Below, one piece after another: positions 42,902-50,957 of a stretch of DNA of 64,000 nt. The stretch is taken from assembly GCF_900105535.1 (NCBI RefSeq), contig NZ_LT629779.1, positions 496,001-560,000 of the forward strand, read 5' to 3'. The position numbers were made by a program, and so were the translations under genes. This DNA is from Pseudarthrobacter equi (GTDB taxonomy: Bacteria; Actinomycetota; Actinomycetes; Actinomycetales; Micrococcaceae). Each line of letters starts with the position of its first letter. Positions within the stretch are counted from its first letter, which is position 1. The notes beneath the pieces are model-generated. The model did no database searches. It was not told the origin of the DNA and worked only from the letters and a program-made list of their open reading frames with translations.

Positions 42902-43846
42902 ATGACCATGCTCACAGTGATCGGCGAAGGCCTTGTTGACGTTGTCCAGCGCGCTTCGGGAATCGAGGCCCACGTAGGCGGCAGCCCGCTCAACGTTGCG
43001 GTGGGCCTGGCCCGCCTGGACCATCCGGTGCAGTTCATTGGCCGCTACGGGCGTGACGCCTACGGCGATTCCGTGGCCGCGCACCTCCGCGCCAGCTCGG
43101 TGATGCTTCCGCTGGGCCCGGATGAGTTGCCCACCAGCGTTGCCACCGCCTTGATTGACGACGACGGCGCCGCCACCTACACGTTCGACCTCGCCTGGGA
43201 CCTTCCCGGCATCGCAGACCGGCTCGGCTTCATGCTCCAGGGCACCACGCTGCTGCACACCGGATCGATCGCCACGATGCTGGCGCCCGGAGCCACCGAG
43301 GTGCTGGCCGCCGTCGAATACGCACACCCGCATGCCACCATCAGCTTCGACCCCAACTGCCGCCCGAGCATCATCACCGACGTGGATTACGCGCGCCGCC
43401 ATGCGGAAAAGTTCGTCTCCCTCGCCGATGTGGTGAAGGCCTCGGATGAGGACCTCGCCTGGTTGTATCCGGGGCAGGACGTCCTGGAATCCGCGCGCAC
43501 GTGGCTGGCCATGGGCGGCTCCGAGGGCCCCGCGATGGTGGTGGTGACCCGGGGTGGCGAGGGTCCATGGGGCATCACGGCCGCAGGCGAGGCCGCAGTG
43601 GCGGCCCCGCGCGTCGAGGTGGCGGACACCGTTGGCGCCGGCGACTCCTTCATGGCGGCACTGCTCTCCGGACTCGTGGACCGGGGCCTGGACGGCGCGG
43701 AAAACCGGAAGGACCTGCGCGAGCTGCCCGCGGAGGCGCTGGCGGAACTGCTGGCCCACGCTGCCCGCGCCGCTGCTGTCACCGTTTCCCGGCCCGGCGC
43801 CAACCCGCCCACCCGGGCGGAGATGAACGCCCTGCCGGGGGACTGA
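42902..43846 (+). CDS. PfkB-family carbohydrate kinase (fructokinase-like)
   Basis: A 314-residue sugar kinase. ATG 42902 or 42908 could start it. Landmarks are GEGLVDVVQ at the N-terminus, HVGGSPLNVAVGLARL as the substrate signature, FDPNCRPSI in the middle and VADTVGAGDSFMAALL with the catalytic Asp at the C-terminus. The GGSPLNVA form and FDPNxR segment favour fructokinase or 2-keto-3-deoxygluconate kinase over ribokinase. It may be co-transcribed with the preceding hydrolase, 36 bases upstream. Confidence 0.88.
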   Translation: MTMLTVIGEGLVDVVQRASGIEAHVGGSPLNVAVGLARLDHPVQFIGRYGRDAYGDSVAAHLRASSVMLPLGPDELPTSVATALIDDDGAATYTFDLAWDLPGIADRLGFMLQGTTLLHTGSIATMLAPGATEVLAAVEYAHPHATISFDPNCRPSIITDVDYARRHAEKFVSLADVVKASDEDLAWLYPGQDVLESARTWLAMGGSEGPAMVVVTRGGEGPWGITAAGEAAVAAPRVEVADTVGAGDSFMAALLSGLVDRGLDGAENRKDLRELPAEALAELLAHAARAAAVTVSRPGANPPTRAEMNALPGD

Positions 43847-43887
43847 CGCGGGAGCTGGCCCCCCCACATCGACACTGCAGGGTGAAT

Positions 43888-43924
43888 GCCTTAGTATCTT
43901 TAGCTTGACGGGCGTGTTACTAGG
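43888..43924. promoter_or_regulatory. Inverted repeat over the MarR promoter
   Basis: GCCTTAGTA (43888-43896) and TACTAGGC (43917-43924) form an inverted repeat with one extra base, spanning a TTGACG -35-like box near 43904. The ATG of the MarR gene is 17 bases downstream. TACTAGGC recurs in the repeat at 44461-44488, suggesting one regulator binds both. Confidence 0.6.
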
Positions 43925-43940
43925 CTATCGAGGAAGGGTC

Positions 43941-44438
43941 ATGACTCCTTTAGGTGGATTGGGAAGTGTCGACACCCGGGAAGCGGTTGGCCGGATCGGT
44001 GCAACCGACGTCCTTGATGCGCTGAGCGAGTACCGTGCCGCGGAGACAGCCATGCTCCGCCGCACCCGCCCCATCATGGATCGCGGTGCAACCGACGTCC
44101 TCGCCCTGCGCTACGTCCGTGAGGCAACACTTCGCGGCGATGGCATGCGCCCCACGGAATTATCGGCCCTGTTGGGGCTGAGCTCCGCCTCGATTACTGC
44201 CCTGATTGACCGGCTGGTGTCAGGCGGCGTTGTGGTGCGGGAGCCCCACCCCTCGGACCGTCGGGCTTCCATCCTCCGGAGTACCGGGCTGAGCGAGACC
44301 GCGGAAGTCCAGGCGCTGGACGACGCCCGGCGGCCCATCGCCAACCTCATAGAATCCCTTGACCGCGACGAGCTTGGAACAGTTTTCGGCTTCCTGGTCC
44401 GCATGCGCCACGCCATGGACGAGGTGGCGAGGGGCTGA
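43941..44438 (+). CDS. MarR-family transcriptional regulator
   Basis: A 165-residue winged-helix dimer regulator. ATG 43941 has AGGAAGGG upstream; the frame extends 12 codons further without support. The DNA-binding region is at about residues 70-120: MRPTELSALLGLSSASITALIDRL (helix-turn-helix), then the wing with EPHPSDRRASILRST, which includes the D-x-R motif of MarR proteins. The flanking dimerisation helices fit the usual length. Inverted repeats containing TACTAGGC occur just before this gene and just after it, upstream of the gene at 44524, so it probably represses itself and that gene. Inducer unknown. Confidence 0.88.
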   Translation: MTPLGGLGSVDTREAVGRIGATDVLDALSEYRAAETAMLRRTRPIMDRGATDVLALRYVREATLRGDGMRPTELSALLGLSSASITALIDRLVSGGVVVREPHPSDRRASILRSTGLSETAEVQALDDARRPIANLIESLDRDELGTVFGFLVRMRHAMDEVARG

Positions 44439-44460
44439 TCCGCCAAACCGGGCTGGACAA

Positions 44461-44488
44461 TTGCCTAGAGGTACTAAATACTAGGCAA
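44461..44488. promoter_or_regulatory. Inverted repeat upstream of the gene at 44524
   Basis: TTGCCTAG and CTAGGCAA are perfect 8-base arms around 12 bases that include TACTAAATA. It lies 36 bases before ATG 44524. The CTAGGC core matches the repeat ahead of the MarR gene, so it is a probable second MarR site rather than a terminator (no U-tract follows). Confidence 0.62.
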
Positions 44489-44523
44489 ACTAGCAATTCG
44501 GTAAACGAGGGATCGAGGGCGAC

Positions 44524-44919
44524 ATGACAGCGGTAGCAGAACCACAGAGCCGGAACCGGAATCACCTGGCCGATGTCGTCGCCCTGCCGCTGCCCGACAG
44601 CTATGGCTTCAATGCCGATCCCGTGGGGGCGTCCGGCGCGCCCTCGGAGGCCGGCGGATGGATGAAAGCAGTTGCCTTGGCGTCCGCCAAACTGGAGCAG
44701 CTGCAGTGGGAGCTGGACGCCGCCGAAGAGGACCTGTGCGCGGCTCTCCGCGGCGCCTCGGCCTTCAGTGTCAGCGCGCCTGCCCTGGCCCGGACGGCCG
44801 GCCTTTCAGCCGACGAGCTTGAGGCTTACCTGCAGCGGCCTGCACTGATGGATGTTGCCGCTGCCCCCGGTTTGGCCGGCCCGGCCATACCGCCGCTCGG
44901 CATGCAGGCGCAGGCCTAG
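44524..44919 (+). CDS. Hypothetical protein, probable target of the MarR regulator
   Basis: A 131-residue soluble protein starting ATG 44524 with a GAGGGATCGAGGG-type purine-rich leader. The middle is a predicted coiled helix (ASAKLEQLQWELDAAEEDLCAALRG) followed by a second helical segment SVSAPALARTAGLSADELEAYL that resembles a helix-turn-helix, and a Pro/Ala-rich end. I cannot assign a family; a small DNA-binding role is possible. It follows the MarR gene by 85 bases, with an inverted repeat between. Confidence 0.65.
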   Translation: MTAVAEPQSRNRNHLADVVALPLPDSYGFNADPVGASGAPSEAGGWMKAVALASAKLEQLQWELDAAEEDLCAALRGASAFSVSAPALARTAGLSADELEAYLQRPALMDVAAAPGLAGPAIPPLGMQAQA

Positions 44920-45064
44920 CTCAAGCTACTTAGCTCCACTTTGGCGGGCTGTTGCCCCGCCGCCGCCCTGCGGCCACCCGCCCCGGTGTTTCGCTGACGC
45001 GCCGCAGCCGCATGCCGGCGTCGTCCGCCCCTGGCGTCCGGCGCGTATTGGCCCCGCCCGCCTG

Positions 45065-45325
<261 letters not shown>

Positions 45326-45392
45326 CTACTCCAGTGACGGGGGATTGATGATCCCAGCCACCTTTCCAGCGGGCCATTCCCCGCGCAGCGCC

Positions 45393-45878
45393 CTAGGTTC
45401 CGCTCCAGACCGACGCCGAGCCGGAGTGGCCGGTCACAACGGCCTCGTAGATCAGGAACAGCCCCGCCAGGACGCCGAGAACTGACGTAGCCGGAACAAG
45501 CCAGCGGGCGGCCAGGAGGCGTCCGGTTCCGCGGAGCACGTGCCAGCGGTTCACTGCGGCGGGGAAGGCGGCAAGAATCTGCGCGGCCGCCACCACCAGG
45601 AAGATCACCGCCACGAACCGGAAGAAGCCGCCCTGCTCGGCGTGCTCCCGGATGAGGTTCGAGGCAGGCCTGGCCTTCTCCAGCTGTTCACCGGCCTGCG
45701 CGGTGAGGATGGACAACGGCACCAGGCCAAAGGCCAGGACGCCGAGGGGCCAGGCCAGGTAGGCCCTGCTCCGGCGCCAGAGTGCAAAGACCACCGCCAT
45801 CAGGCCCGCCAGCGGCGCCAGGACAACCACTCCATGGACCAGGAGGATGTGGGCCGGAAGGCCGCCGATTTCCACCAT
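45393..45878 (-). CDS. DUF2231-family membrane protein
   Basis: A 161-residue integral membrane protein with four hydrophobic segments. The N-terminus has the family landmark LPAHILLVHGVVVLAPL, with conserved His residues on helix one, and the C-terminal loop has VVTGHSGSASVW, also characteristic. These histidines may bind haem or metal, but this has not been established. It lies 70 bases upstream of the CsoR/CstR-like gene on the same strand and 49 bases downstream of the VIT1-family gene, so the three could be one transcript. Confidence 0.85.
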   Translation of the reverse strand: MVEIGGLPAHILLVHGVVVLAPLAGLMAVVFALWRRSRAYLAWPLGVLAFGLVPLSILTAQAGEQLEKARPASNLIREHAEQGGFFRFVAVIFLVVAAAQILAAFPAAVNRWHVLRGTGRLLAARWLVPATSVLGVLAGLFLIYEAVVTGHSGSASVWSGT

Positions 45879-45927
45879 GCAAAGCTCCTAGGGACTGGGC
45901 AGTGACGCCGGATCAGGTGTGCTGGAG

Positions 45928-46650
45928 TCAGGCTATCCCCGTGGTGCCCAGCAGCAGGCCAACGCCATAGGTGAAAGCCATGGCAAGGGCGCCGCCAATT
46001 ACCAGGCGCAGGGTGGCCTTCCGCTTCGAGCTGCCGCCGATCCTGGCGCTGACCGTGCCGGTAATCGCCAGGGCGATGACAACCGCCACGAAGGTGAGGG
46101 GGATCCGGATTTCGGCCGGTGGCAGCAGGATTGCCAGCAGCGGCAGTACCGCACCGACGGTGAAGGCGATGGCCGAGGCAAACGCTGCGTGCCAGGCGCT
46201 GGCGACGCTGGCCTCATCAATCTTCAGTTCGGCCTCCAGGTGCGCGCCCAGCGCATCGTGCTCGGTGAGCTCGAGGGCCACCGTGCGCGCGGTTGCTTCG
46301 GTGAGTCCCTTCGCCTGGTAGATGGCGGCTAGCTCCTCCAGTTCGCCGTCGGGATCGTCACGGAGTTCTTGGCGTTCCTTCTCGATCAGGGCCCGCTGGC
46401 TGTCGCTTTGGCTGCTGACGGACACGTACTCGCCCAGCGCCATGGAGACGGCGCCACCCACCACGGCGGCCGCGCCGGCCACCAGGATAGGGGTGACATC
46501 GTTGGTCACACCGGCGACTCCCACCACCGTTGCGGCCACGGACACGATGCCGTCATTGGCTCCAAGGACGCCCGCGCGCAGCCAGTTCAGGCGCGCTGCA
46601 ATGCTGTCGTCGTGCGGCTCGTTTGGGTGCTGCTTCAGCAACTCAGTCAT
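45928..46650 (-). CDS. VIT1/CCC1-family metal transporter
   Basis: A 240-residue membrane protein of the Fe2+/Mn2+ vacuolar-transporter family. Landmarks are WLRAGVLGANDGIVSVAA in helix one and GGAVSMALGEYVSVSSQ in helix two. A hydrophilic, Glu-rich cytoplasmic region (KERQELRDDPDGELEELAAIY, then TEHDALGAHLEAEL) corresponds to the metal-binding domain of plant VIT1. Three further helices follow. Bacterial members are thought to export iron or manganese from the cytoplasm. It is first of three same-strand genes with DUF2231 and the CsoR/CstR-like repressor. Confidence 0.9.
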   Translation of the reverse strand: MTELLKQHPNEPHDDSIAARLNWLRAGVLGANDGIVSVAATVVGVAGVTNDVTPILVAGAAAVVGGAVSMALGEYVSVSSQSDSQRALIEKERQELRDDPDGELEELAAIYQAKGLTEATARTVALELTEHDALGAHLEAELKIDEASVASAWHAAFASAIAFTVGAVLPLLAILLPPAEIRIPLTFVAVVIALAITGTVSARIGGSSKRKATLRLVIGGALAMAFTYGVGLLLGTTGIA

Positions 46651-46742
46651 AGGGGAAAGTAAAACACCGGCAGCGGTCCCCTGCTACGCAGGTTTGCATA
46701 CCCTATCCGCGCCCCCGGGCACGCCCTGTCTTGCGCCGGGGG

Positions 46743-47750
46743 TCAGAGCTGGGGAACGCACGGGCCGCTGCCCAGGAGGGCCAGCCCGGCGCGGTCCCCG
46801 GCGGCGAAATCCACCACGCCCATGTTGGCCGCATGCATCAGCTGGCCCGGATCGTTGACGTGGTCCAGGCCCACAACGTGGCCGAGTTCGTGCATGATGA
46901 TGGCCCGCACCTGGTCCGTTCCGTCCGGGCGGCTGGCGAGGATGCCCGCGAGGTCGGGCGCATCCAGCCGGATCTGGCCGGCGGCGAGGACCATCGGCTG
47001 GCCGGGTGCCTGGACGAAGGTGCTGCCGCCGTCGCCCGCGATGTCGCCGGCGAGGCCGGGTGACTCCTGCGGGGTGGACCATGCGATCAGCACCGGGGCC
47101 CAGCGCTTGCCGTAGCGGTCCGGCTGGAAGGCTTCCCGCTCATCTGCCGGCGCTTCGGTTGAGGTGCCGTCGTAGATGAACTGCAGGCCGGTGGCCGCGG
47201 AGGTCGCTGCTACCGCGTCCCGGATCAGCGCGTCCCCACCCGGCACGGCGAAGTCAGGACGCACTACGTAGTGGACCGGACGGCACGGATCGTATGCGGC
47301 GAACCGCTGGCCGGGATCGGGCGAGTCCTGCAGGACGAAAGCCGTGGAGCCGGTGCTGGCCGGGGGAGTCCCCAGGGGCGAGGACGCGGCCTCGAACCCG
47401 GGCGGCGGAACCGTTGCCCCCGGCAGGTACGGTGCCGCGAAGGGAAGGACAACGCGGTTGAAGAACGACGGCGTGAAGTACAGGCAGATGACCAGCGCCA
47501 GGCCGAGCGCGGGGAGCAGCCGCCGCTTCCGCTGCCGGGGCCGGTACGGCCGGCGGAAACCGCCAAACGCCGGCCGTCCTGCGGGCGCCGGTTCCGGTGC
47601 GCGCCACGGAGCCTGCTGTGCCTGCCGGCCGAACGCCTCGTCGATGGCCCACTGCGGGATCCTTCCGCTCGGTGACCGGCGCACCCTTGGCAACGGGCCG
47701 CCGTCGGGCGCTCCCGGCCATGTGCCATGATCCCTGCCTGAACCGCCCAC
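46743..47750 (-). CDS. Membrane-anchored metzincin-type metalloprotease (matrixin-like)
   Basis: A 335-residue protein with a cytoplasmic basic N-terminus (about 75 residues, ending RPYRPRQRKRRLL). One membrane helix follows (ALGLALVICLYFTPSFF), then a Pro-rich linker, and an extracellular catalytic domain with the extended zinc motif HELGHVVGLDH and the following Met-turn region QLMHAANMG. The HExxHxxGxxH form marks metzincins. The single helix would leave the protease outside, tethered to the membrane. Family members are common in Actinobacteria; substrates are unknown. Single gene. Confidence 0.85.
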   Translation of the reverse strand: MGGSGRDHGTWPGAPDGGPLPRVRRSPSGRIPQWAIDEAFGRQAQQAPWRAPEPAPAGRPAFGGFRRPYRPRQRKRRLLPALGLALVICLYFTPSFFNRVVLPFAAPYLPGATVPPPGFEAASSPLGTPPASTGSTAFVLQDSPDPGQRFAAYDPCRPVHYVVRPDFAVPGGDALIRDAVAATSAATGLQFIYDGTSTEAPADEREAFQPDRYGKRWAPVLIAWSTPQESPGLAGDIAGDGGSTFVQAPGQPMVLAAGQIRLDAPDLAGILASRPDGTDQVRAIIMHELGHVVGLDHVNDPGQLMHAANMGVVDFAAGDRAGLALLGSGPCVPQL

Positions 47751-47846
47751 CCAACATCCCCCGTGCCGCCTGCCGATGAATCCTCTTCAGCTTAGGGGCG
47801 GCGAGGCGCCTGTTTCCGGCGGCTAAGCGCAGGATTTCCACAAGTT

Positions 47847-47897
47847 AAAAGCGCCCGCCCGGCCGGAGCGCTGGTGCCGTTCCTGCCGGGCGGGCGC
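47847..47897 (-). terminator. Rho-independent terminator of the binding-protein gene
   Basis: Perfect 13-base arms GCGCCCGCCCGGC (47851-47863) and GCCGGGCGGGCGC (47885-47897) around a 21-base loop, followed on the minus strand by TTTT (47850-47847). It lies 18 bases after the stop of the minus-strand gene at 47915. Confidence 0.8.
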
Positions 47898-47914
47898 CCT
47901 GTGGTGGTTGGCGG

Positions 47915-49096
47915 CTATTCTTTGCCGAGGTTGGCGGCGGAGGTCTTCTCGCCGGTGACCTCGTTGAGGGCCCGCAGGTCGAAAATGCCGTTGATGTCGG
48001 CCTGCTTGGTGGTTCCGGCCGTGACGCCATCGGCCAGCAGCTTCTGGTACGTTCCGGCCAGCGGATCCACCGTGAACACGATGTTCTTGAGCGACCGGTC
48101 GATGACATCGGCCTTGAGCTCGGCGCCGGCCGCTTCCTTGAGTGCTGCGTTGATGACGGTGGCCTTCTCATCCGCGGCGGCACCGTTCAGCCACTCAACG
48201 GACTTGGCGTGGCCCTTCAGGAGCGCCTTGACGGTGTCCGGGTGGTCTGCGGCGAATTTCTGGTTGACGATCAGGATGGTGGTGGGGAATTCGCCGGGCT
48301 TGCCGGACAGCGAACCGTCCCACAGGTCCTTCTCGTCCACCAGCACCTTGGCACCGGCGGTCAGCACCAGGCGGGAGGCCCAGGGCTCGGGCAGCCACGC
48401 GCCGTCGAGCTTGCCGTCCTGGAACAGCTTCAGGGTCTGGGCGTTCTCGGTGGGGTTGATGGCCACGTCGCCGCTGCCGTCCACGTTTGTCTTGTAGCCC
48501 TGGGCGGTCAGCCAGGCGCGGAGGGCCACGTCCTGGGTGCCGCCGAGCTGCGGGGAGGCGAGGGTCTTGCCCTTGAGGTCCGCGGCGGAGTTGATCTCCG
48601 GCTTTACCACGAGCTGCGCTCCGCCGGCGGCGGCACCGGCAATGATGTTGATGGATTCGCCCTGGCTCTTCACGAACGAGTTGATGGCCGGGTTGGGGCC
48701 TAGGTAGGTGGCGTCGATGGCTCCGGCGTTGAGCGCCTCAATGGCCGCGGGACCGGCGTTGAAGACCTGGGTGCTGAGCTTGGTGTCGCCGAGCTGGTCC
48801 TTGATGAAGCCTTTGCTGACGCCCACCAGTGCGGGGGCGTGGGTGACGTTGCCGAAGTAGCCGAGTTTCAGTTCCGCTGCCGGGTTTCCGGCGGGCGCTG
48901 CTGCGGCCTCTGGTGCGGTGGCGGTGTTGTTCGCGTTGACGGCTGAGGCGACGGCGGCGCCGCCTCCCACGAGGGCGAGGATGGCGGCGGCGATGCCGAT
49001 TTTCAGGCCCAGGGGGCGCTTGGGAGTGGCCTGGCCGGCGACGATGCGGGTGGAGTTTCCGGGGTTCTGCGGACTCGTGTCCTGGGGGTCTGCCAT
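47915..49096 (-). CDS. ABC transporter substrate-binding protein, sulfonate/nitrate/taurine type
   Basis: A 393-residue exported binding protein of the NMT1/SsuA/TauA class. The N-terminus has a 30-residue hydrophilic head, then a hydrophobic helix LKIGIAAAILALVGGGAAVASAV with no lipobox, so it is either a long signal peptide or a membrane anchor. The mature part starts LKLGYFGNVTHAPALVGV and shows the family landmarks GAIDATYLGPNPAIN and WLPEPWASRLV. No permease or ATPase gene lies beside it and a strong terminator follows, so it is transcribed alone and must use a transporter encoded elsewhere. Confidence 0.88.
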   Translation of the reverse strand: MADPQDTSPQNPGNSTRIVAGQATPKRPLGLKIGIAAAILALVGGGAAVASAVNANNTATAPEAAAAPAGNPAAELKLGYFGNVTHAPALVGVSKGFIKDQLGDTKLSTQVFNAGPAAIEALNAGAIDATYLGPNPAINSFVKSQGESINIIAGAAAGGAQLVVKPEINSAADLKGKTLASPQLGGTQDVALRAWLTAQGYKTNVDGSGDVAINPTENAQTLKLFQDGKLDGAWLPEPWASRLVLTAGAKVLVDEKDLWDGSLSGKPGEFPTTILIVNQKFAADHPDTVKALLKGHAKSVEWLNGAAADEKATVINAALKEAAGAELKADVIDRSLKNIVFTVDPLAGTYQKLLADGVTAGTTKQADINGIFDLRALNEVTGEKTSAANLGKE

Positions 49097-49275
49097 GGGG
49101 ATTCCTTTGCTGGGGCGGGTGCTGAGACGAGATTACGGAGCGCCCAGCAGGGCCACAATGATTCCCGTAGCAGGCGTTAACGGGACGACGCGCGGCCGCA
49201 ACGCGGCGTCGTGCAGCGTCACGGAAGGTCGCACGGCGTCTTCCCCGCGCCCGGACATCCGGGTGCAGTCTCCCG

Positions 49276-50046
49276 TTAAACCACCACCGTCATGCCGCCG
49301 TCGATGAAGATGGTTTGCCCGTTGACGAAGGCCGAACCGTCCGACGCCAGCCAGACGGCAGGGCCGGCCAGGTCGCTGGCGGTACCCCAGCGCCGGGCCG
49401 GTGTCCTTCCCAGGATCCAGGAGTTGAACTGCTCGTCGTCCACCAGGTTCTGCGTCATCTCCGTGTGGATGTAGCCCGGAGCGATGGCGTTGATCTGCAG
49501 CCCTGATGACGCCCACTCCGCCGTCATGGCACGGGTCAGGTTCCGCAGCCCGCCCTTGGCGGCGACGTAGGGCGCGATGGTGGGCCGGGCCAGGTCCGTC
49601 TGGACGGAGCAGATGTTGATGATCTTGCCGCGGCCCCGGGGCACCATCACGCGGGCTGCGGCGCGGCCCACCAGGAAGGCACTGGTGAGGTCGGTGCTGA
49701 TGACCCGCTCCCAATCGCTGACGTCGAGGTCCAGCATGGCCACCCGGTGCTGGATTCCGGCGTTGTTGACCAGGATGTCCAGGGGGCCAACGTTCTCCTC
49801 CACCCAGGCAACGCCCCGCTCGGCGTCGCTGTCCCGGGTGACGTCGAACGCGCAGCTGCGGATCCGGCCCGGGGCGAAATCCGCTGCCATCGACGCCTCA
49901 GCCGCTGCGAGCCGCTCCGCATTGATCCCGTTCAGGACCACCGTGGCGCCGGCCTCCGCCAGTGCCCGGGCGAGTGCGTTGCCGATGCCGCGGCTGGAAC
50001 CCGTGACCAGGGCGGTGCGTCCGGTCAGGTCAAACAACTGGCTCAT
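49276..50046 (-). CDS. SDR-family dehydrogenase, gluconate 5-dehydrogenase-like
   Basis: A 256-residue short-chain dehydrogenase. ATG 50046 overlaps the stop of the preceding dehydrogenase (ATGA), which fixes the start. The cofactor motif is TGSSRGIG (residues 16-23), followed by NNAGIQHR, and the catalytic Tyr and Lys lie in YVAAKGG. The GIQHR segment and the APGYIHTEMTQ loop are close to gluconate 5-dehydrogenases (IdnO/Ga5DH), which interconvert gluconate and 5-ketogluconate. It is the last gene of the MHS transporter/beta-hydroxyacid dehydrogenase operon, so the pathway probably handles a sugar acid or hydroxyacid. Confidence 0.9.
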   Translation of the reverse strand: MSQLFDLTGRTALVTGSSRGIGNALARALAEAGATVVLNGINAERLAAAEASMAADFAPGRIRSCAFDVTRDSDAERGVAWVEENVGPLDILVNNAGIQHRVAMLDLDVSDWERVISTDLTSAFLVGRAAARVMVPRGRGKIINICSVQTDLARPTIAPYVAAKGGLRNLTRAMTAEWASSGLQINAIAPGYIHTEMTQNLVDDEQFNSWILGRTPARRWGTASDLAGPAVWLASDGSAFVNGQTIFIDGGMTVVV

Positions 50047-50957
50047 CGCCGGGCCTCTCCGGCGCCGGCGGCGCTGGGGTTTGCGACGGCCTGCCGCACC
50101 ACCGCAAGGTCCTGGTCTCCCAGGCCCTGCGCCACCAGCTCGGTGTACAGCTCGATTCCGGCGGACGCCATGGGTGTGGCGGTACCCGCGCTGCGTGCAC
50201 TGTCCAGTACGAAGGACAGGTCCTTGCGCATGAACTTGGCCGGCCCTGTGGGTGTGTAATCCTTGGCCGCCAGCCGGGGTCCCACCTGGTCCAGCACGCG
50301 GCTGCCCGCCAAGCCCCCGGCGAGCACCTCGAAGAGGGCGTGGACGTCCAGGCCCGAGCGTTCGGCCAGCTCCGCGGCTTCGGCGAGTGCCGCCGTCGTG
50401 GTTCCCACCACCAGCTGGTTGCATGCCTTGGCGAGGGAGCCGGCGCCCAGCCCGCCCAGCCGCCGGACCGCCGCGCCCATGGCCTCCAGGACCGGCAGCG
50501 CACGTGCGAAGTCCGCCTCGGAGCCGCCGGCCATGATGGCCAGGGTTCCCCGGCGCGCGCCGTCCGTGCCGCCGCTGACCGGTGCATCGAGCACGGAGGC
50601 GTTCCCGGCGCTCGCCTCAGCCACCGCAAGGCCGAACGCCTGCACCCCCACCGGTGACACGCTGCTCATGACCACCACCAGCGTCCCCGGCGCGGGTGGC
50701 TCCGTCCGCCATGCCGCCAGGAGGCCGGCGGCGGACTCTTCGATGAAGGGGAGGTCGGGGAGCATGAAGATGATGACGGGCTCGCCGCGCAGGTCGGCGA
50801 CGGTGTCGACGCCGGACCCGCCCCGGAGTTCAAGGTCCCGGACGGCTGCGGGGGAGCGGTTCCAACCCCTGACCTGCCACCCGGCGCCGAGCAGGTTGGC
50901 GGCCATCGGGGCGCCCATGAGGCCGAGCCCCACGAAGCCGACGGAGCCGTGCGTCAC
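50043..50957 (-). CDS. Beta-hydroxyacid dehydrogenase (HIBADH superfamily)
   Basis: A 304-residue NAD(P)-dependent dehydrogenase. The GTG start at 50957 overlaps the transporter stop (GTGA) and opens directly into the Rossmann motif VGFVGLGLMGAPMAANL. The substrate loop is DAPVSGGTDGARRG and the catalytic lysine lies in LAKACNQLVV. Members oxidise 3-hydroxyisobutyrate, tartronate semialdehyde, D-glycerate or L-threonate. It overlaps the SDR gene downstream by ATGA, giving three tightly coupled genes. It is a paralogue of the enzyme at 9433-10323. Confidence 0.9.
   Translation of the reverse strand: MTHGSVGFVGLGLMGAPMAANLLGAGWQVRGWNRSPAAVRDLELRGGSGVDTVADLRGEPVIIFMLPDLPFIEESAAGLLAAWRTEPPAPGTLVVVMSSVSPVGVQAFGLAVAEASAGNASVLDAPVSGGTDGARRGTLAIMAGGSEADFARALPVLEAMGAAVRRLGGLGAGSLAKACNQLVVGTTTAALAEAAELAERSGLDVHALFEVLAGGLAGSRVLDQVGPRLAAKDYTPTGPAKFMRKDLSFVLDSARSAGTATPMASAGIELYTELVAQGLGDQDLAVVRQAVANPSAAGAGEARR

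Noticed and set aside
41978..43867. Minus-strand open frame of 629 codons
   Set aside because: It lies antisense to the well-supported hydrolase and PfkB kinase genes, is rich in Gly, Arg, His and Val as expected for a GC-rich shadow frame, and has no domain.
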